NCBI GenBank assembly: GCA_020859945.1
Contig: JAJBVG010000083.1
Coordinates: forward strand, 85,659-136,757
From: Clostridiales bacterium
Lineage (GTDB): Bacteria; Bacillota; Clostridia; Oscillospirales; Oscillospiraceae
Reading direction: 5' to 3'
DNA length: 51,099 nt
The position numbers and the translations under genes were made by a program. Position 1 is the first letter of the stretch, and each line of letters opens with the position of its first letter. The notes below the pieces were generated by a model that was not told the origin of the DNA, did no database searches, and saw nothing but the letters and a program-made list of their open reading frames with translations. Positions 22,701-31,364 of this stretch are shown here, in pieces.

Positions 22701-23789
22701 TTACAGTTCAATGGTCACCTTTTTCCTGCCCCGTCTGCGGAATTTCCGCAGCAGCTCTCTCCCCATCTGGAGGCCCACACAGACGACTGCGATAAACACG
22801 GCGCGGGCCGCGAACATCAGCACCGTCTGGAGGAAAATGCTGTTGGGGAACCATTCCAGGAATTTGTAGTTGGGCAGGATGACCTTCTCAAAGGCGTGGA
22901 CGCAGATGATCCAGATGTTGTTCATCCCAATGACCGCGAAGAAGCGGTTGGCGGCAGTATCTATGGTTCTGGCCGTGAGCCAGTCGAAGAAAACCAACAG
23001 GAGAACAGCCAGACTGGTGAGACCGAGGACATCCATCAGACCGCCGCTCAACTCGCCCCGGATCAGGTCGGTATGGCTGCGCAAAAAGGTGTTCAGGCTC
23101 AGGACCGCCAGGACTACCAGCGGGATCAGCGGAAACTTTCTGTCCAGCAGGTGTTCTTCCCGAATCAGGTTGCCCAGGGCCACCCAGCCGGTGGCCATCA
23201 GGCCGATGTGGATGACAAAAGGCCACACTGCGGAGAACCGCATCATACAGTAGCCCAGCAGCGTACAGGCGAAGGAAAGACCATAGGTGAGCCGCCGGTT
23301 TTTCAGGTGGGACAGGCAATTGAACAGGCAGCGGGCTTCAAAGAGCGCCCACAGGAACCACAGAATGCTGATGCTCTCCACCGGGACACCGAACAGTGTA
23401 CCGCCGCCCTCGAAGTTCAGCCCCAGGGCGTAGGTCAAGAGAAATTCTCCCCCGTGCTCCCAAAAGGAGCGGCGGCGCACAAAGGAGAGAGCCAGCTTTG
23501 CCAGCAGCACTGCCGCCGCCGTGATGTAGTAGGGCTTCAGCAATGTGCGAAAGTTGAAGGAGAGTGATTTTCTGACAGGCGACGGGTTGAATCCGTAGCC
23601 GCTGAGCAGGAAAAAGAGCACCATGTAGGCGGAACCGAGAACGGAGAACCACCCGTAAAACACAAAATTGGAATAGAAAAATGCACTGTTGAAGGAAATG
23701 GTGTGTGCAAAGATCACCATTAACATTCCATATCCGTAAATTGCGTTGAAATAGCCCAGACCTCTCTGCGCCTGGCGTTGTTCCGACAT
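22701..23789 (-). CDS. Acyltransferase family 3 membrane protein
   Basis: 362 residues with about ten membrane segments. FNAIYGYGMLMVIFAHT near the N-terminus gives the family His (here H29), followed by FFLLSGYGF and an Arg-rich cytoplasmic end (RKFRRRGRKKV). This family O-acylates surface glycans on the outer face. It stands next to the ACP, esterase and ligase genes and 3 bp after the flippase gene, so it should decorate the polymer made here. Confidence 0.85.
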   Translation of the reverse strand: MSEQRQAQRGLGYFNAIYGYGMLMVIFAHTISFNSAFFYSNFVFYGWFSVLGSAYMVLFFLLSGYGFNPSPVRKSLSFNFRTLLKPYYITAAAVLLAKLALSFVRRRSFWEHGGEFLLTYALGLNFEGGGTLFGVPVESISILWFLWALFEARCLFNCLSHLKNRRLTYGLSFACTLLGYCMMRFSAVWPFVIHIGLMATGWVALGNLIREEHLLDRKFPLIPLVVLAVLSLNTFLRSHTDLIRGELSGGLMDVLGLTSLAVLLLVFFDWLTARTIDTAANRFFAVIGMNNIWIICVHAFEKVILPNYKFLEWFPNSIFLQTVLMFAARAVFIAVVCVGLQMGRELLRKFRRRGRKKVTIEL

Positions 23790-23792
23790 TGG

Positions 23793-25244
23793 TTATTCCT
23801 CCCCGGTTCCGTTTTTAAGCAGTGCCAGCAGTGGCTTTCGCTTCCAAATGCCCACCAATCCCACCAGCAGGAACACCACATACCGCCAGTATCCCAGCCG
23901 ATAGAGGCCCATCATGACGAAGCAACCCAAAATCACCGTCGCAGTCAGGGCGGCGAGCCGCTTTTCGGCAAAGACGGGTTCCTCAACTCCGTGGCGGCGG
24001 CAGGCCCGCTTCATCACGAGGAAGTGGAGCAGGGTCAGCAGCGCATAGCTCACCAGCGTCGTCCACCCGGCGGCCAGGAAGCCGAACCGGGGAATGAAGA
24101 TGGCGTTGAGTACCAGATTGGCTCCCGCACTGATGATGGACACGGCGGGGATCAGCCGGGTCTCTCCGTAGTACATCTCCACATTGGCGAAGAGCATATA
24201 CAGAAAGACGAAGAACACGCTGGCCGCCACCGGCGGGATGACCCAAATGGCGCTCTGGTATTCCCCTGTGGCCAGCAGCGCCACCAGGTCCGGGGCGAAC
24301 GCCGTCATCAGGAGGACCACCACGCCCAGCATCAGGCAAATCAGGGTGGACTGCTTGCGGATGTCCCCGTAAGCGCCGGCCTTGAGTTTTTTGTACATCC
24401 AGGGGTTGTAGGAGCCGTTGATGGCGGATACCAGCAGCAGGGTCAGCGTGGCGGCGGAGTAGGCCACCGAGTAAATGGCGGTGCTGCCTGTCCCCTCGTA
24501 GTAGTTTATCATGATTCTATCTGCCTGGTTCAGCACCGTCTGGGACAGGTAATAGAAAATGAGCGGCAGGTTGAACCGCAGGGCGAACTTCCAGTAAGTC
24601 GCGTCGAAGAACTTTCCGCCCTTTTTCAGCAGGTAGACGTACAGGACCGCGCCCAATACCCCCTGCACCGCGACTGTGGCGATGATACGGGCCTCCGCCT
24701 TGTAAGGGGTACACAGCACCGCAACGATGGCAATGACCGGCGAAACGATGGTGCTGGCCACGGTGACGGCCACCGGCACGCGATAGCGAAAGTCGAACCG
24801 CTCCCGGTTGGTCCAGAGGTACAGCGGGGGGTTGAAGAAAATCTCCACGAACATCAGCCCCATCAGCAGGGAGGACAGACCGATGAACTGGTCGATCCAC
24901 CGCCGGAACAGCAGGTACACTACCAGCCACCCCAGGGTCATGACCGAAATCAGCCCCGCAATGGAGGAGACATATCCGTCCTTGTCCTCCTCGTAGCGAA
25001 TCAGGCCGTTGTTCAGCCCCTCATAGGGCAGCTTCAGCGAGGTGAGGACCACCAGCAGCTCGAACCAGGTCTGGTAGACGCTGTAGACGCCGTACTCCTG
25101 GGTGGTCAGCAGCCGGGTGAAGATGGGAACGGTGATAAACGCGGTGCCACGTTGAAGAAAATTGCAAATCGTAAAGTAGATGGAAGTCTTTTTCGCGTCC
25201 GACAGCTTTTGGTAGGCGCTTTTCAGCTTGTCAGGCCACTTCAT
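23793..25244 (-). CDS. Wzx-like polysaccharide flippase
   Basis: 483 residues, 12-14 membrane segments. The N-terminal FTICNFLQRGTAFITVPIFT, TRLLTTQEYGVYSVYQTW and the later AYSAATLTLLLVSAINGSY are typical of MATE/PST lipid-linked repeat-unit exporters. It starts 14 nt inside the end of the polymerase gene. It would flip undecaprenyl-linked repeat units across the membrane for polymerisation. Confidence 0.9.
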   Translation of the reverse strand: MKWPDKLKSAYQKLSDAKKTSIYFTICNFLQRGTAFITVPIFTRLLTTQEYGVYSVYQTWFELLVVLTSLKLPYEGLNNGLIRYEEDKDGYVSSIAGLISVMTLGWLVVYLLFRRWIDQFIGLSSLLMGLMFVEIFFNPPLYLWTNRERFDFRYRVPVAVTVASTIVSPVIAIVAVLCTPYKAEARIIATVAVQGVLGAVLYVYLLKKGGKFFDATYWKFALRFNLPLIFYYLSQTVLNQADRIMINYYEGTGSTAIYSVAYSAATLTLLLVSAINGSYNPWMYKKLKAGAYGDIRKQSTLICLMLGVVVLLMTAFAPDLVALLATGEYQSAIWVIPPVAASVFFVFLYMLFANVEMYYGETRLIPAVSIISAGANLVLNAIFIPRFGFLAAGWTTLVSYALLTLLHFLVMKRACRRHGVEEPVFAEKRLAALTATVILGCFVMMGLYRLGYWRYVVFLLVGLVGIWKRKPLLALLKNGTGEE

Positions 25245-26466
25245 AGGCAAGCTCCTCTTCCGACAGCATAACGCCAATCCAAAGTCCGAAATAGACCCCG
25301 AAGGTGTTGGTAAATGCGGATTCTCCCGTGCTGGAGATGATGAGGTAGATAAAACACACCAGCGCGGCGGCGTAGGCATAGGCGTTGACCAGCCGCAGCC
25401 GGGAAAGCTGCCAGAAAATGGCGACCAGCGCAGCGCAGTAGAAAACGGTCCCCAAAATACCCGTCTCGCCCATCAGATAGGGCCAGAAGGAGTCGGAAAT
25501 AAAGGAGTGGTATGCCTCCGAAATGCCCCAGACGTGGTTGATGTGGTAAAGCTCATAGACCCTGGAGTATGGCTCAGCGGAGAAGGCGGAGCCGAAGGTG
25601 GCAAAGCCCGTCCCCAGGGGAAAGTAGTCCCGGACGATTTGCAGGGCCGTGCTGCTCAGCGCTGACCGGGCCGATTCGTTTTGCAGCGTGACATAATAGT
25701 ACAGGATGGTGCGGATGCCCAGCAACAGCCCTCCTGCACCCAGCATCCCCCACATCAGGGGGCCAAAGGCGCGGCGCTGCTGGCAGATGATCAAAAAGAC
25801 GAACACCATGAAGAACACGGCGCAAATCGCCTTAAAACGCAGGGTGCTGACCATGATGGCCCACAGCGGCAGCAGGCGGAGCAGTACCCGGTCCCCCAAA
25901 AACTCGTACATGCGGAAGTAAACGGCGCAGATGACGCACATGACCGCAGAGCAATAGGTATAGGCGGAGTAAAACAGCTTCACGGCGCGCATCCCCGAAC
26001 GGGTGTCGCTGGGGAAGATGTGCAGCACCAAATCCGCCAGGAACAGCACCGTCAGGCAGACTGTCACCACGTCCATCACGCGGATGAGGGCGGCGTATCG
26101 CTCCGCCTTGCCCTGGTGCATGGTCAGCAGGTATCCCACGGCGATGGCTGCCGGGAACTTCATCCACACCAGGATGTCGGACAGGACGTTGGACAGAGGC
26201 GGGGAGCCGTTCAGCAGCGTGGAAACGCCGCCCGTCAGCAGGAACAGCAGCAGGAACACCAAAATGACAAGGGTGTTGCCCTGGAACCGAAAGGTGAACT
26301 GAGTCTGGCAAAGCTCCAGAAAAAACAGGACGACCACGCTCAGCGCCACCAGCTCTTCCAGCGCCCGAAAAGGGCCGATCAGGGATTGCAGGAGATCCTG
26401 CACGCAAAACAGAACCAGCAGGCCGCAGAGCAGAACGCCGGGATCTTTTGACTTTTGAGGTAACAT
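25231..26466 (-). CDS. O-antigen/capsule polymerase-like membrane protein (Wzy-type)
   Basis: 411 residues with about ten or eleven membrane segments and one large loop (about 280-330: FPLGTGFATFGSAFS, AYHSFISDSFWPYLMGETGI). The loop motif GxGFATFGS and the H-x-F-x-D-S-F-W pattern are typical of O-antigen ligase/polymerase proteins. Primary sequences of this family are poorly conserved, so the call rests on topology, loop and operon position between phosphatase and flippase. Confidence 0.85.
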   Translation of the reverse strand: MLPQKSKDPGVLLCGLLVLFCVQDLLQSLIGPFRALEELVALSVVVLFFLELCQTQFTFRFQGNTLVILVFLLLFLLTGGVSTLLNGSPPLSNVLSDILVWMKFPAAIAVGYLLTMHQGKAERYAALIRVMDVVTVCLTVLFLADLVLHIFPSDTRSGMRAVKLFYSAYTYCSAVMCVICAVYFRMYEFLGDRVLLRLLPLWAIMVSTLRFKAICAVFFMVFVFLIICQQRRAFGPLMWGMLGAGGLLLGIRTILYYYVTLQNESARSALSSTALQIVRDYFPLGTGFATFGSAFSAEPYSRVYELYHINHVWGISEAYHSFISDSFWPYLMGETGILGTVFYCAALVAIFWQLSRLRLVNAYAYAAALVCFIYLIISSTGESAFTNTFGVYFGLWIGVMLSEEELAYEVA

Positions 26467-26479
26467 TTCTCACGGTCCT

Positions 26480-27217
26480 TTATGGCTCTCGGAAAATAAC
26501 GCCAGGATTTTCTACCAGCAGCCTCCAGGCGTATTCCTCTGAACAGCGCCGCAGCAGATAATCCGCGCACGCCTGATAGGAGGCGGGACGCTGGACGGCG
26601 TGGTGGCAGTCGGTCCCCAGGATGTCGATCAGTCCGCCCCGAAGCAGCCGCCGGGCGGTGACGTGTTCCACCAGCGGCGCTGGTGGCCCGGCAATGCTGC
26701 CCGTGTTCACCTGGACCCAGCCGCCTGCGGTTTTCAGCTGCCGGACCAGGCCGGGCCGCGCCTGGATGCAGGCGTACCGCTCCGCGTGGGCCACCAGAGG
26801 CCGGTAGCGGTTGGCGGTCAGCACGTCCATGGCCCGGAGCATTTGGGGAAAGGGCAGGTCGGGGGCAAACTCCAACAGCACGAAGCGGTTCCGCAGGGGA
26901 CGGCATAAGCCGTCCGCCAGGGCGCGAATCAGTTCGCCGCTGTAAAACACTTCGCTGCCGGGCAAAATCTGCATGTCCAGGCCAATTTGTTTCGCCAGGG
27001 TCTGTACCGCCTCCAGCTGCTCCCAGTACCGCTCCGGCGGATGCTGCCAAAGCTGGGGCCGGTAATGGGAGGTGGCGAAGATGACGCGGATGCCCTCCCC
27101 ATACGCCTGCCGCAGCAGGGTCTCCGTCTCAGCCATATCCCTGGGGCCGTCGTCCAGGCCGGGGAGGATGTGGGCGTGAAAGTCGATCAGCCCGGACAGA
27201 GGTTCTCTATCGCTCAT
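26480..27217 (-). CDS. CpsB/CapC-type tyrosine-protein phosphatase (PHP domain)
   Basis: 245 residues of the metal-dependent PHP phosphatase family that dephosphorylates the capsule BY-kinase. Metal-ligand motifs: DFHAHILPGLDDGP near the N-terminus, TSHYRP, GSEVFY, AHAERY and GTDCHH. ATG at 27217 is chosen; a GTG two codons earlier is possible. Both lie inside the 3' end of the Stealth gene, so the genes overlap by 11 nt. It functionally pairs with the Wzc-like kinase 6.5 kb downstream in the same operon. Confidence 0.93.
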   Translation of the reverse strand: MSDREPLSGLIDFHAHILPGLDDGPRDMAETETLLRQAYGEGIRVIFATSHYRPQLWQHPPERYWEQLEAVQTLAKQIGLDMQILPGSEVFYSGELIRALADGLCRPLRNRFVLLEFAPDLPFPQMLRAMDVLTANRYRPLVAHAERYACIQARPGLVRQLKTAGGWVQVNTGSIAGPPAPLVEHVTARRLLRGGLIDILGTDCHHAVQRPASYQACADYLLRRCSEEYAWRLLVENPGVIFREP

Positions 27218-28208
27218 AGCCACATTTTTCCGGCAGTCGCTGGGCGAACAGCGGCGTCAGCTGTGATTGAATCTCCTGAAAATCCAGCTCTGTCTGGGAG
27301 TCGTTCAGACAGATCAGCTTGTATTTTTTCGACTGCATCACCGTCTGCACCTGGGAGAGGGGGTCCTGCCCCAGCTCGCAGCAGCGGCCCCAGTGGACGC
27401 CGCGGGGGATGAAGTTGCCCGTACAGAGGTTCCAATACTTGAAAATCCAATGAGACAGGTCGCTGCCGCTGCGGAAGCGGTTGCCCGCACAGCGGAGCAG
27501 CTGCTTTTCCGCCACGTTCCAAACCAGGTCAAAGGTGGATTTGCGGTGGGAGGTGGCAAAGTGCAGGTCCTGAAACCCGGAAAAGTATTGGAAGGGGGTC
27601 AGCAGAAGGTTGCTCACAAAATATTTCCCGTAACAGGGGCGGTAAAACTTTCCGGCGTACCGCTTTAACACGGCGGACTTTTGGAAGTTCTGGTTGAGAA
27701 TGGCCATGTTGTTCAGCATGGTGTGGGGGAACACGTCCTCCGGGTCCACGCCGTCGATGGTTTTCATGGCCGCCGTCTCACAGGGGACCCCGTTCCGGAA
27801 AAAGTCAGAGGGCTGGACCGGAGCGAACAGGTACATATCGTCATTGAACAGGACGAAGTGTTCCGACAGGTCCGGGATGCGGTTCAGAAACAATTCGATG
27901 ACGTTGGAATTGAAGGTGGGCAGGTATTCCGCCGGGATGTAGTCGCTGTGCCGGACAAAGCGCAGCTTGGGGTGGTTCAGGTTCAGCCACGGGGGACACT
28001 GCCCGTTGGTGACGAAGAACACCCGGTTTACCCAGGGGGCGTATTGCTCCACGCCCCGGAACCAGTAGCGCAGCCAGCCCCAGTCCCGATAGCGGTTGTC
28101 GGTGCTGCCGTTGTCCTGGTCGGCGGGGCAATACTGCGCCCTTTGCGCCTGCCACGCCGGGTCCGACCCGTCCACCCAGGTAATCACAAAGTCGATTTTT
28201 TCAGCCAA
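27207..28208 (-). CDS. Stealth-family phosphotransferase (capsule/exopolysaccharide)
   Basis: About 333 residues. Conserved region 1 is IDFVITWVDGSDPAWQ at the N-terminus; region 2 holds RFVRHSDYIP, LPTFNSNVIE and LFNDDMYLF; region 3/4 holds ATSHRKSTFD. Stealth proteins transfer hexose-1-phosphate to make phosphate-linked glycans. The start appears to be TTG at 28208, with GGAGG 8 nt upstream and the first conserved block five codons later; the frame is open further up but has no better start. This suggests phosphodiester bonds in the repeat unit. Confidence 0.88.
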   Translation of the reverse strand: MAEKIDFVITWVDGSDPAWQAQRAQYCPADQDNGSTDNRYRDWGWLRYWFRGVEQYAPWVNRVFFVTNGQCPPWLNLNHPKLRFVRHSDYIPAEYLPTFNSNVIELFLNRIPDLSEHFVLFNDDMYLFAPVQPSDFFRNGVPCETAAMKTIDGVDPEDVFPHTMLNNMAILNQNFQKSAVLKRYAGKFYRPCYGKYFVSNLLLTPFQYFSGFQDLHFATSHRKSTFDLVWNVAEKQLLRCAGNRFRSGSDLSHWIFKYWNLCTGNFIPRGVHWGRCCELGQDPLSQVQTVMQSKKYKLICLNDSQTELDFQEIQSQLTPLFAQRLPEKCGYER

Positions 28209-28294
28209 GAGGGATACCTCCGCGTTCTCGCCCACAGCATGGGGATGTGTCTGCTTCTGGTTCCAAGCAAAGTGGCAAGGGGACACGCGGCTGT

Positions 28295-29395
28295 TTACCG
28301 GAGCGTGTCCGCAATCGCCGTGTAGTAGTCCTCTAAAATGGAATGGGCGCTCGTGATGTTGTATCTGGCGAAAAGGGCGCCCTCGCCGCCCCGGACCCTG
28401 GGCGCCTTTTCGCAGGTCAGGATGGTCTTGGCCCACTGCTCTGGCGGCTGCTCCAGCGAGAGAAAGACCGTTTTCTCACTGAGTTTGACCTCTTTCGGCA
28501 CTTTATCCGAAAAAACGCAGGGCAGGTCAGCAAACTGGGCTTCGATGCCCACCACGGGGACCCCCTCGAACAGGGAGGGCAACACCAGCACGTCCATGGC
28601 CTGGTACAGCCGGGCTACGTCGTCCCGACTGCCCAGAAAGCGCACACGGCCGTTAATGCCCAGCTTTTCGGTCTGCTTTCTGATCTCCGCTTCCTTTTCT
28701 CCTGTTCCCACCAGGAGCAGGAGGGCGTTTGGATTTTTCTCCAGAATGGAAGCGAAAATCTGCACCAGAAAACGGTGGTTTTTTTGATAAGACAGCCGCC
28801 CCACATGGCCCACGACAAACTCGCCCTGGGAAATGCCCAGTTCTGCGCGCATTTCCTCGCGGGTTTGGACGTCGAAGAGAAACCGGTTCCCCTCGATGGC
28901 GTTGGGGATGACCGTAAAATCTGCGCCGCCGAACAGGAACTCTCCCGCCTCCTGGCCGCAGGCGCAGCGGTAGTTTGCCACGGCGGGCAGCCTGCCCTTG
29001 AAAAAGAGCTTCAGCGGGTATTTATAGTCCCGGTCAATGGAGGTGTTATGGCTGTGGGCGATGCGCGCCGGGACGCCAGCCTTCTTCGCGGTCAGCAGCG
29101 GGAGGTAGCTCATGGCGTCGATGTGGGCGTGGACGATCTGGTACTCCGGGTGGTCCGCCCAAAACTGTTCCATATAGCGGAAGTACGTGGGGTAGTTTTG
29201 AGGCAGCAGCCGCGGCGCATAATACACCCTGCCGCCCAGCGCCAGAATTTCATCGTCGTAGTCGTTTTTTTCCGGCCGGTGGGTCAGAAAATCGAACTGG
29301 AGCTTGGTCCGGTCCACGCTGCGGTAATAGTTCATCAGCATGGTCTCCAGTCCGGCCCGGTGCATATTGTTGACGCACTGTAATACTCGTATCAT
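28295..29395 (-). CDS. Glycosyltransferase family 1 (EpsF-like, GT4 fold)
   Basis: 366 residues: MIRVLQCVNNMHRAGLETML (acceptor-side glycine loop), VHAHIDAMSYLPLLTAKKAG, and the donor-binding domain with GHVGRLSYQKNH and the E-x7-E region in LPSLFEGVPVVGIEAQ. This is the retaining GT-B type common in exopolysaccharide clusters. Its start overlaps the previous glycosyltransferase by 4 nt (ATGA). Sugar donor and linkage are not predictable. Confidence 0.92.
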   Translation of the reverse strand: MIRVLQCVNNMHRAGLETMLMNYYRSVDRTKLQFDFLTHRPEKNDYDDEILALGGRVYYAPRLLPQNYPTYFRYMEQFWADHPEYQIVHAHIDAMSYLPLLTAKKAGVPARIAHSHNTSIDRDYKYPLKLFFKGRLPAVANYRCACGQEAGEFLFGGADFTVIPNAIEGNRFLFDVQTREEMRAELGISQGEFVVGHVGRLSYQKNHRFLVQIFASILEKNPNALLLLVGTGEKEAEIRKQTEKLGINGRVRFLGSRDDVARLYQAMDVLVLPSLFEGVPVVGIEAQFADLPCVFSDKVPKEVKLSEKTVFLSLEQPPEQWAKTILTCEKAPRVRGGEGALFARYNITSAHSILEDYYTAIADTLR

Positions 29396-30552
29396 TGTTT
29401 CATGCCTGCTCTGTAAATCTCCAGAGTCTGGTCCACGACGGCGTCCCATTGATAGGCTCCGCAGACAAACTCGGAAGCGCCTCTCTTGCAGTCCTGCACC
29501 GCGGACTCATTGTCGCACAGTTTCTGCAAGGTCTCCCGCAGGGCCGCAGTGTCCCCCTTGGGGAAGGTCACGCCATGTCCGCCCAAAACGGAGGCGCACT
29601 CCGCAATGTCCGACGTGACGCAGCAGCAGTCGTAGCTCAGCGCCTCCAGCAGGGTCAGCGGCATCCCCTCCACGTCGCTGGGCAACACATAGAGGTAGGC
29701 GTTGCTGTACAGTTCCTCCAGCAGCTGGTTCTGCACAAACCCTGTAAAGACGATCCGGTCGTCGCCAGCGGCCAGCCGGTGCAGCTCCTCCACGAACTGG
29801 TCGGAATCGGAGGACCCACCCGCGATGACCAGCCGTTTGTCGGTCTGTACGCCTCGAAAGGCGTCGATCAGGGTGGCGGCGCCCTTTTCCGGCACAAGCC
29901 GGCCCAGGTAGAGCAGGTAGCTGCCCTTTTCCAGCCCATAGTTCTGCCGGATCAGCTCCGCAGGGTGAAGAGTCGGCTTTGTCACCCCGTTGGGGATGCG
30001 CGTGGTTTCCCGGCCATAGGTGTTCTGAAAGTAGGTCTGCACGCCTTCGCTGAGGACGATGATCTCGTCAGCGAAGCGGACGGCGGATTTTTCTCCCAGC
30101 AAGATGTATTTTTCACCGAAGCTGCCCTTCCACTTGGCCCGCTGCCAGTCCAGTCCGTGTATGGTGGCGACACAATGTTTTCCCGTCAGTTTGGGGAACA
30201 GCATCATGGCGCAGGGGCCTTCTGCGTGGAAATGGACCACGTCATAGTGTCCAAAGGCAGCGGCCAGGGCCGCGAAAAACGAGGATGTCAGCGCGGCAAG
30301 GCCCTTGCAGTCGATGGTGGGCACCTGCTTGACCCGGACTCCGGCGTGAAGCAGACGTTCAGAGTGGCTGTTGTCGTAGGCAGAACCGGCGACATGGTGG
30401 CCTCTGCGGTTGTAGCAGGTGACATGATGTCCGCGTTCAGCCATGCGAACGGCCAGTTCTTCTACAACAACTTCGATCCCGCCCTCTCTTGAGGGGATGC
30501 GCTTATGGCCCAGCATCGCAATGTTCAGTTTTGGGACATCCGTGCCGTTCAT
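29392..30552 (-). CDS. Glycosyltransferase (DUF1972 / GT4 type), first gene of the polysaccharide operon
   Basis: About 386 residues from the ATG at 30552. The N-terminal MLGHKRIPSREGGIEVVVEE is the DUF1972 rhamnosyltransferase-type signature, followed by VHFHAEGPCAMMLFPKLTGK, YLGRLVPEKGA and the donor motif PSDVEGMPLTLLEALSYDC. The start is uncertain: the frame is open to 30642, and neither ATG has a strong ribosome binding site; TTG at 30567 is a third choice. It may add the first or second sugar; no polyprenyl-phosphate sugar transferase is encoded beside it. Confidence 0.85.
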   Translation of the reverse strand: MNGTDVPKLNIAMLGHKRIPSREGGIEVVVEELAVRMAERGHHVTCYNRRGHHVAGSAYDNSHSERLLHAGVRVKQVPTIDCKGLAALTSSFFAALAAAFGHYDVVHFHAEGPCAMMLFPKLTGKHCVATIHGLDWQRAKWKGSFGEKYILLGEKSAVRFADEIIVLSEGVQTYFQNTYGRETTRIPNGVTKPTLHPAELIRQNYGLEKGSYLLYLGRLVPEKGAATLIDAFRGVQTDKRLVIAGGSSDSDQFVEELHRLAAGDDRIVFTGFVQNQLLEELYSNAYLYVLPSDVEGMPLTLLEALSYDCCCVTSDIAECASVLGGHGVTFPKGDTAALRETLQKLCDNESAVQDCKRGASEFVCGAYQWDAVVDQTLEIYRAGMKQ

Positions 30553-31104
30553 TTGCCAGTCATTCAAATCATCACCTGAAATCTCCTGAAAATCAGCCCG
30601 GTGACTGGCCGGAACCTGTACATGGATGGGGAGCGTCCGCATGAAGCGGTTTCACGCCCCAGAGGAGAACTGCATAGAAGGGAAAAAGCCGCCTGGACGC
30701 AGTTGCGCCGGAGCAGCATTTTTGGACATCGAAATGGGATTTTCATCATATATTCCTGTTTATGTGCGTTTCAACCCACAATTTAACTGTTTTTGATGAC
30801 GAATAATCGACTGAATGCCACCCCTTTATGCACGTGATACCTATTTTTCACCAGGTCATAGAAATTTACAATAGCTGTTTGCTGGAAATGGTTTGCCCAA
30901 TATTCCCAAAATTTCTGTGGTTTTATCGCCGCTTTTTGTCGCAGGGACGTGCAGAGGAGCGGCTTCACTTTTCTAAAAGACCCCCAAGTCCCAGCGTCCG
31001 GGCTGAAAACACCCAGGCACCCTTTTCGCCCTGCAACATAGGATAAAATGTGACCGGCCTCAACAGCCGGGCGCAAATTTCCTGAATCGTTGGAGGTACT
31101 TTTT
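30553..31104. other. Long intergenic region upstream of the polysaccharide operon
   Basis: About 550 bp, AT-richer than its surroundings. It contains a candidate operon promoter (30747-30774) and a GGCCTCAACAGCCGGG hairpin just before the Cys/Gly-rich gene. A minus-strand open frame covers 30783-31241, but its first half is the complement of the Cys/Gly gene and it lacks a ribosome binding site. No gene can be supported here. Confidence 0.5.
30747..30774 (-). promoter_or_regulatory. Candidate promoter of the polysaccharide operon
   Basis: On the minus strand TTGAAA (30769-30774), a 16-bp spacer and TATATG (30747-30752), about 195 bp upstream of the first glycosyltransferase start. The long leader is unexplained. 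Confidence 0.4.
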
Positions 31105-31263
31105 ATGGGATGCTGCAATAATGGCTGTGGCGGCGGGGGCTGCCTGTGGATTCTGATTCTCATCATCATCCTCTTCTGCTGCTGTGGCGGCGGCTGGGGC
31201 GGCTGCGGCAATGGCTGCGGCAACGGCTGCGGCTGCGGCAACGACTGCGGTTGTGGCTGCTGA
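31105..31263 (+). CDS. 52-residue Cys/Gly-rich single-span membrane peptide
   Basis: ATG at 31105 with GGAGG 8 nt upstream. The product begins MGCCNNGCGGGGCLW, has one very hydrophobic stretch (ILILIIILF, about 16-24), then CCCGGGWGGCGNGCG and more Gly/Cys/Asn to the end: 17 cysteines in 52 residues. It resembles short clostridial proteins annotated as chorion-class high-cysteine proteins; no function is known for them. It may bind metal or form disulfides at the cell surface (inference). It lies alone between the polysaccharide operon and the GNAT gene. Confidence 0.75.
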   Translation: MGCCNNGCGGGGCLWILILIIILFCCCGGGWGGCGNGCGNGCGCGNDCGCGC

Positions 31264-31319
31264 GGAACCCCTGTGAAGCGTCTCCGGCAGCTGCCGGGGA
31301 TGTAAGAGCGGATACAAAA

Positions 31320-31341
31320 GAGGCGGGGCTGCGGCCCCGCC
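31320..31341. terminator. GC hairpin between the Cys/Gly-rich gene and the GNAT gene
   Basis: A near-perfect palindrome, AGGCGGGGCTGCGGCCCCGCCT, between convergent genes. Neither side has a long T-run, so terminator function is only likely. Confidence 0.45.
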
Positions 31342-31364
31342 TTACGTTCCCTATGGAAAATTTC

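Noticed and set aside
30783..31241. A Pro/Gln-rich minus-strand protein
   Set aside because: Its low-complexity N-terminal half is simply the complement of the Gly/Cys codons of the 52-residue gene, which has the better ribosome binding site.
31105..31263. Short tandem GGCTGCGGCAAC-like DNA repeat
   Set aside because: It is explained by the coding of the Gly/Cys-rich peptide; a ribosome binding site and hydrophobic core support a gene.
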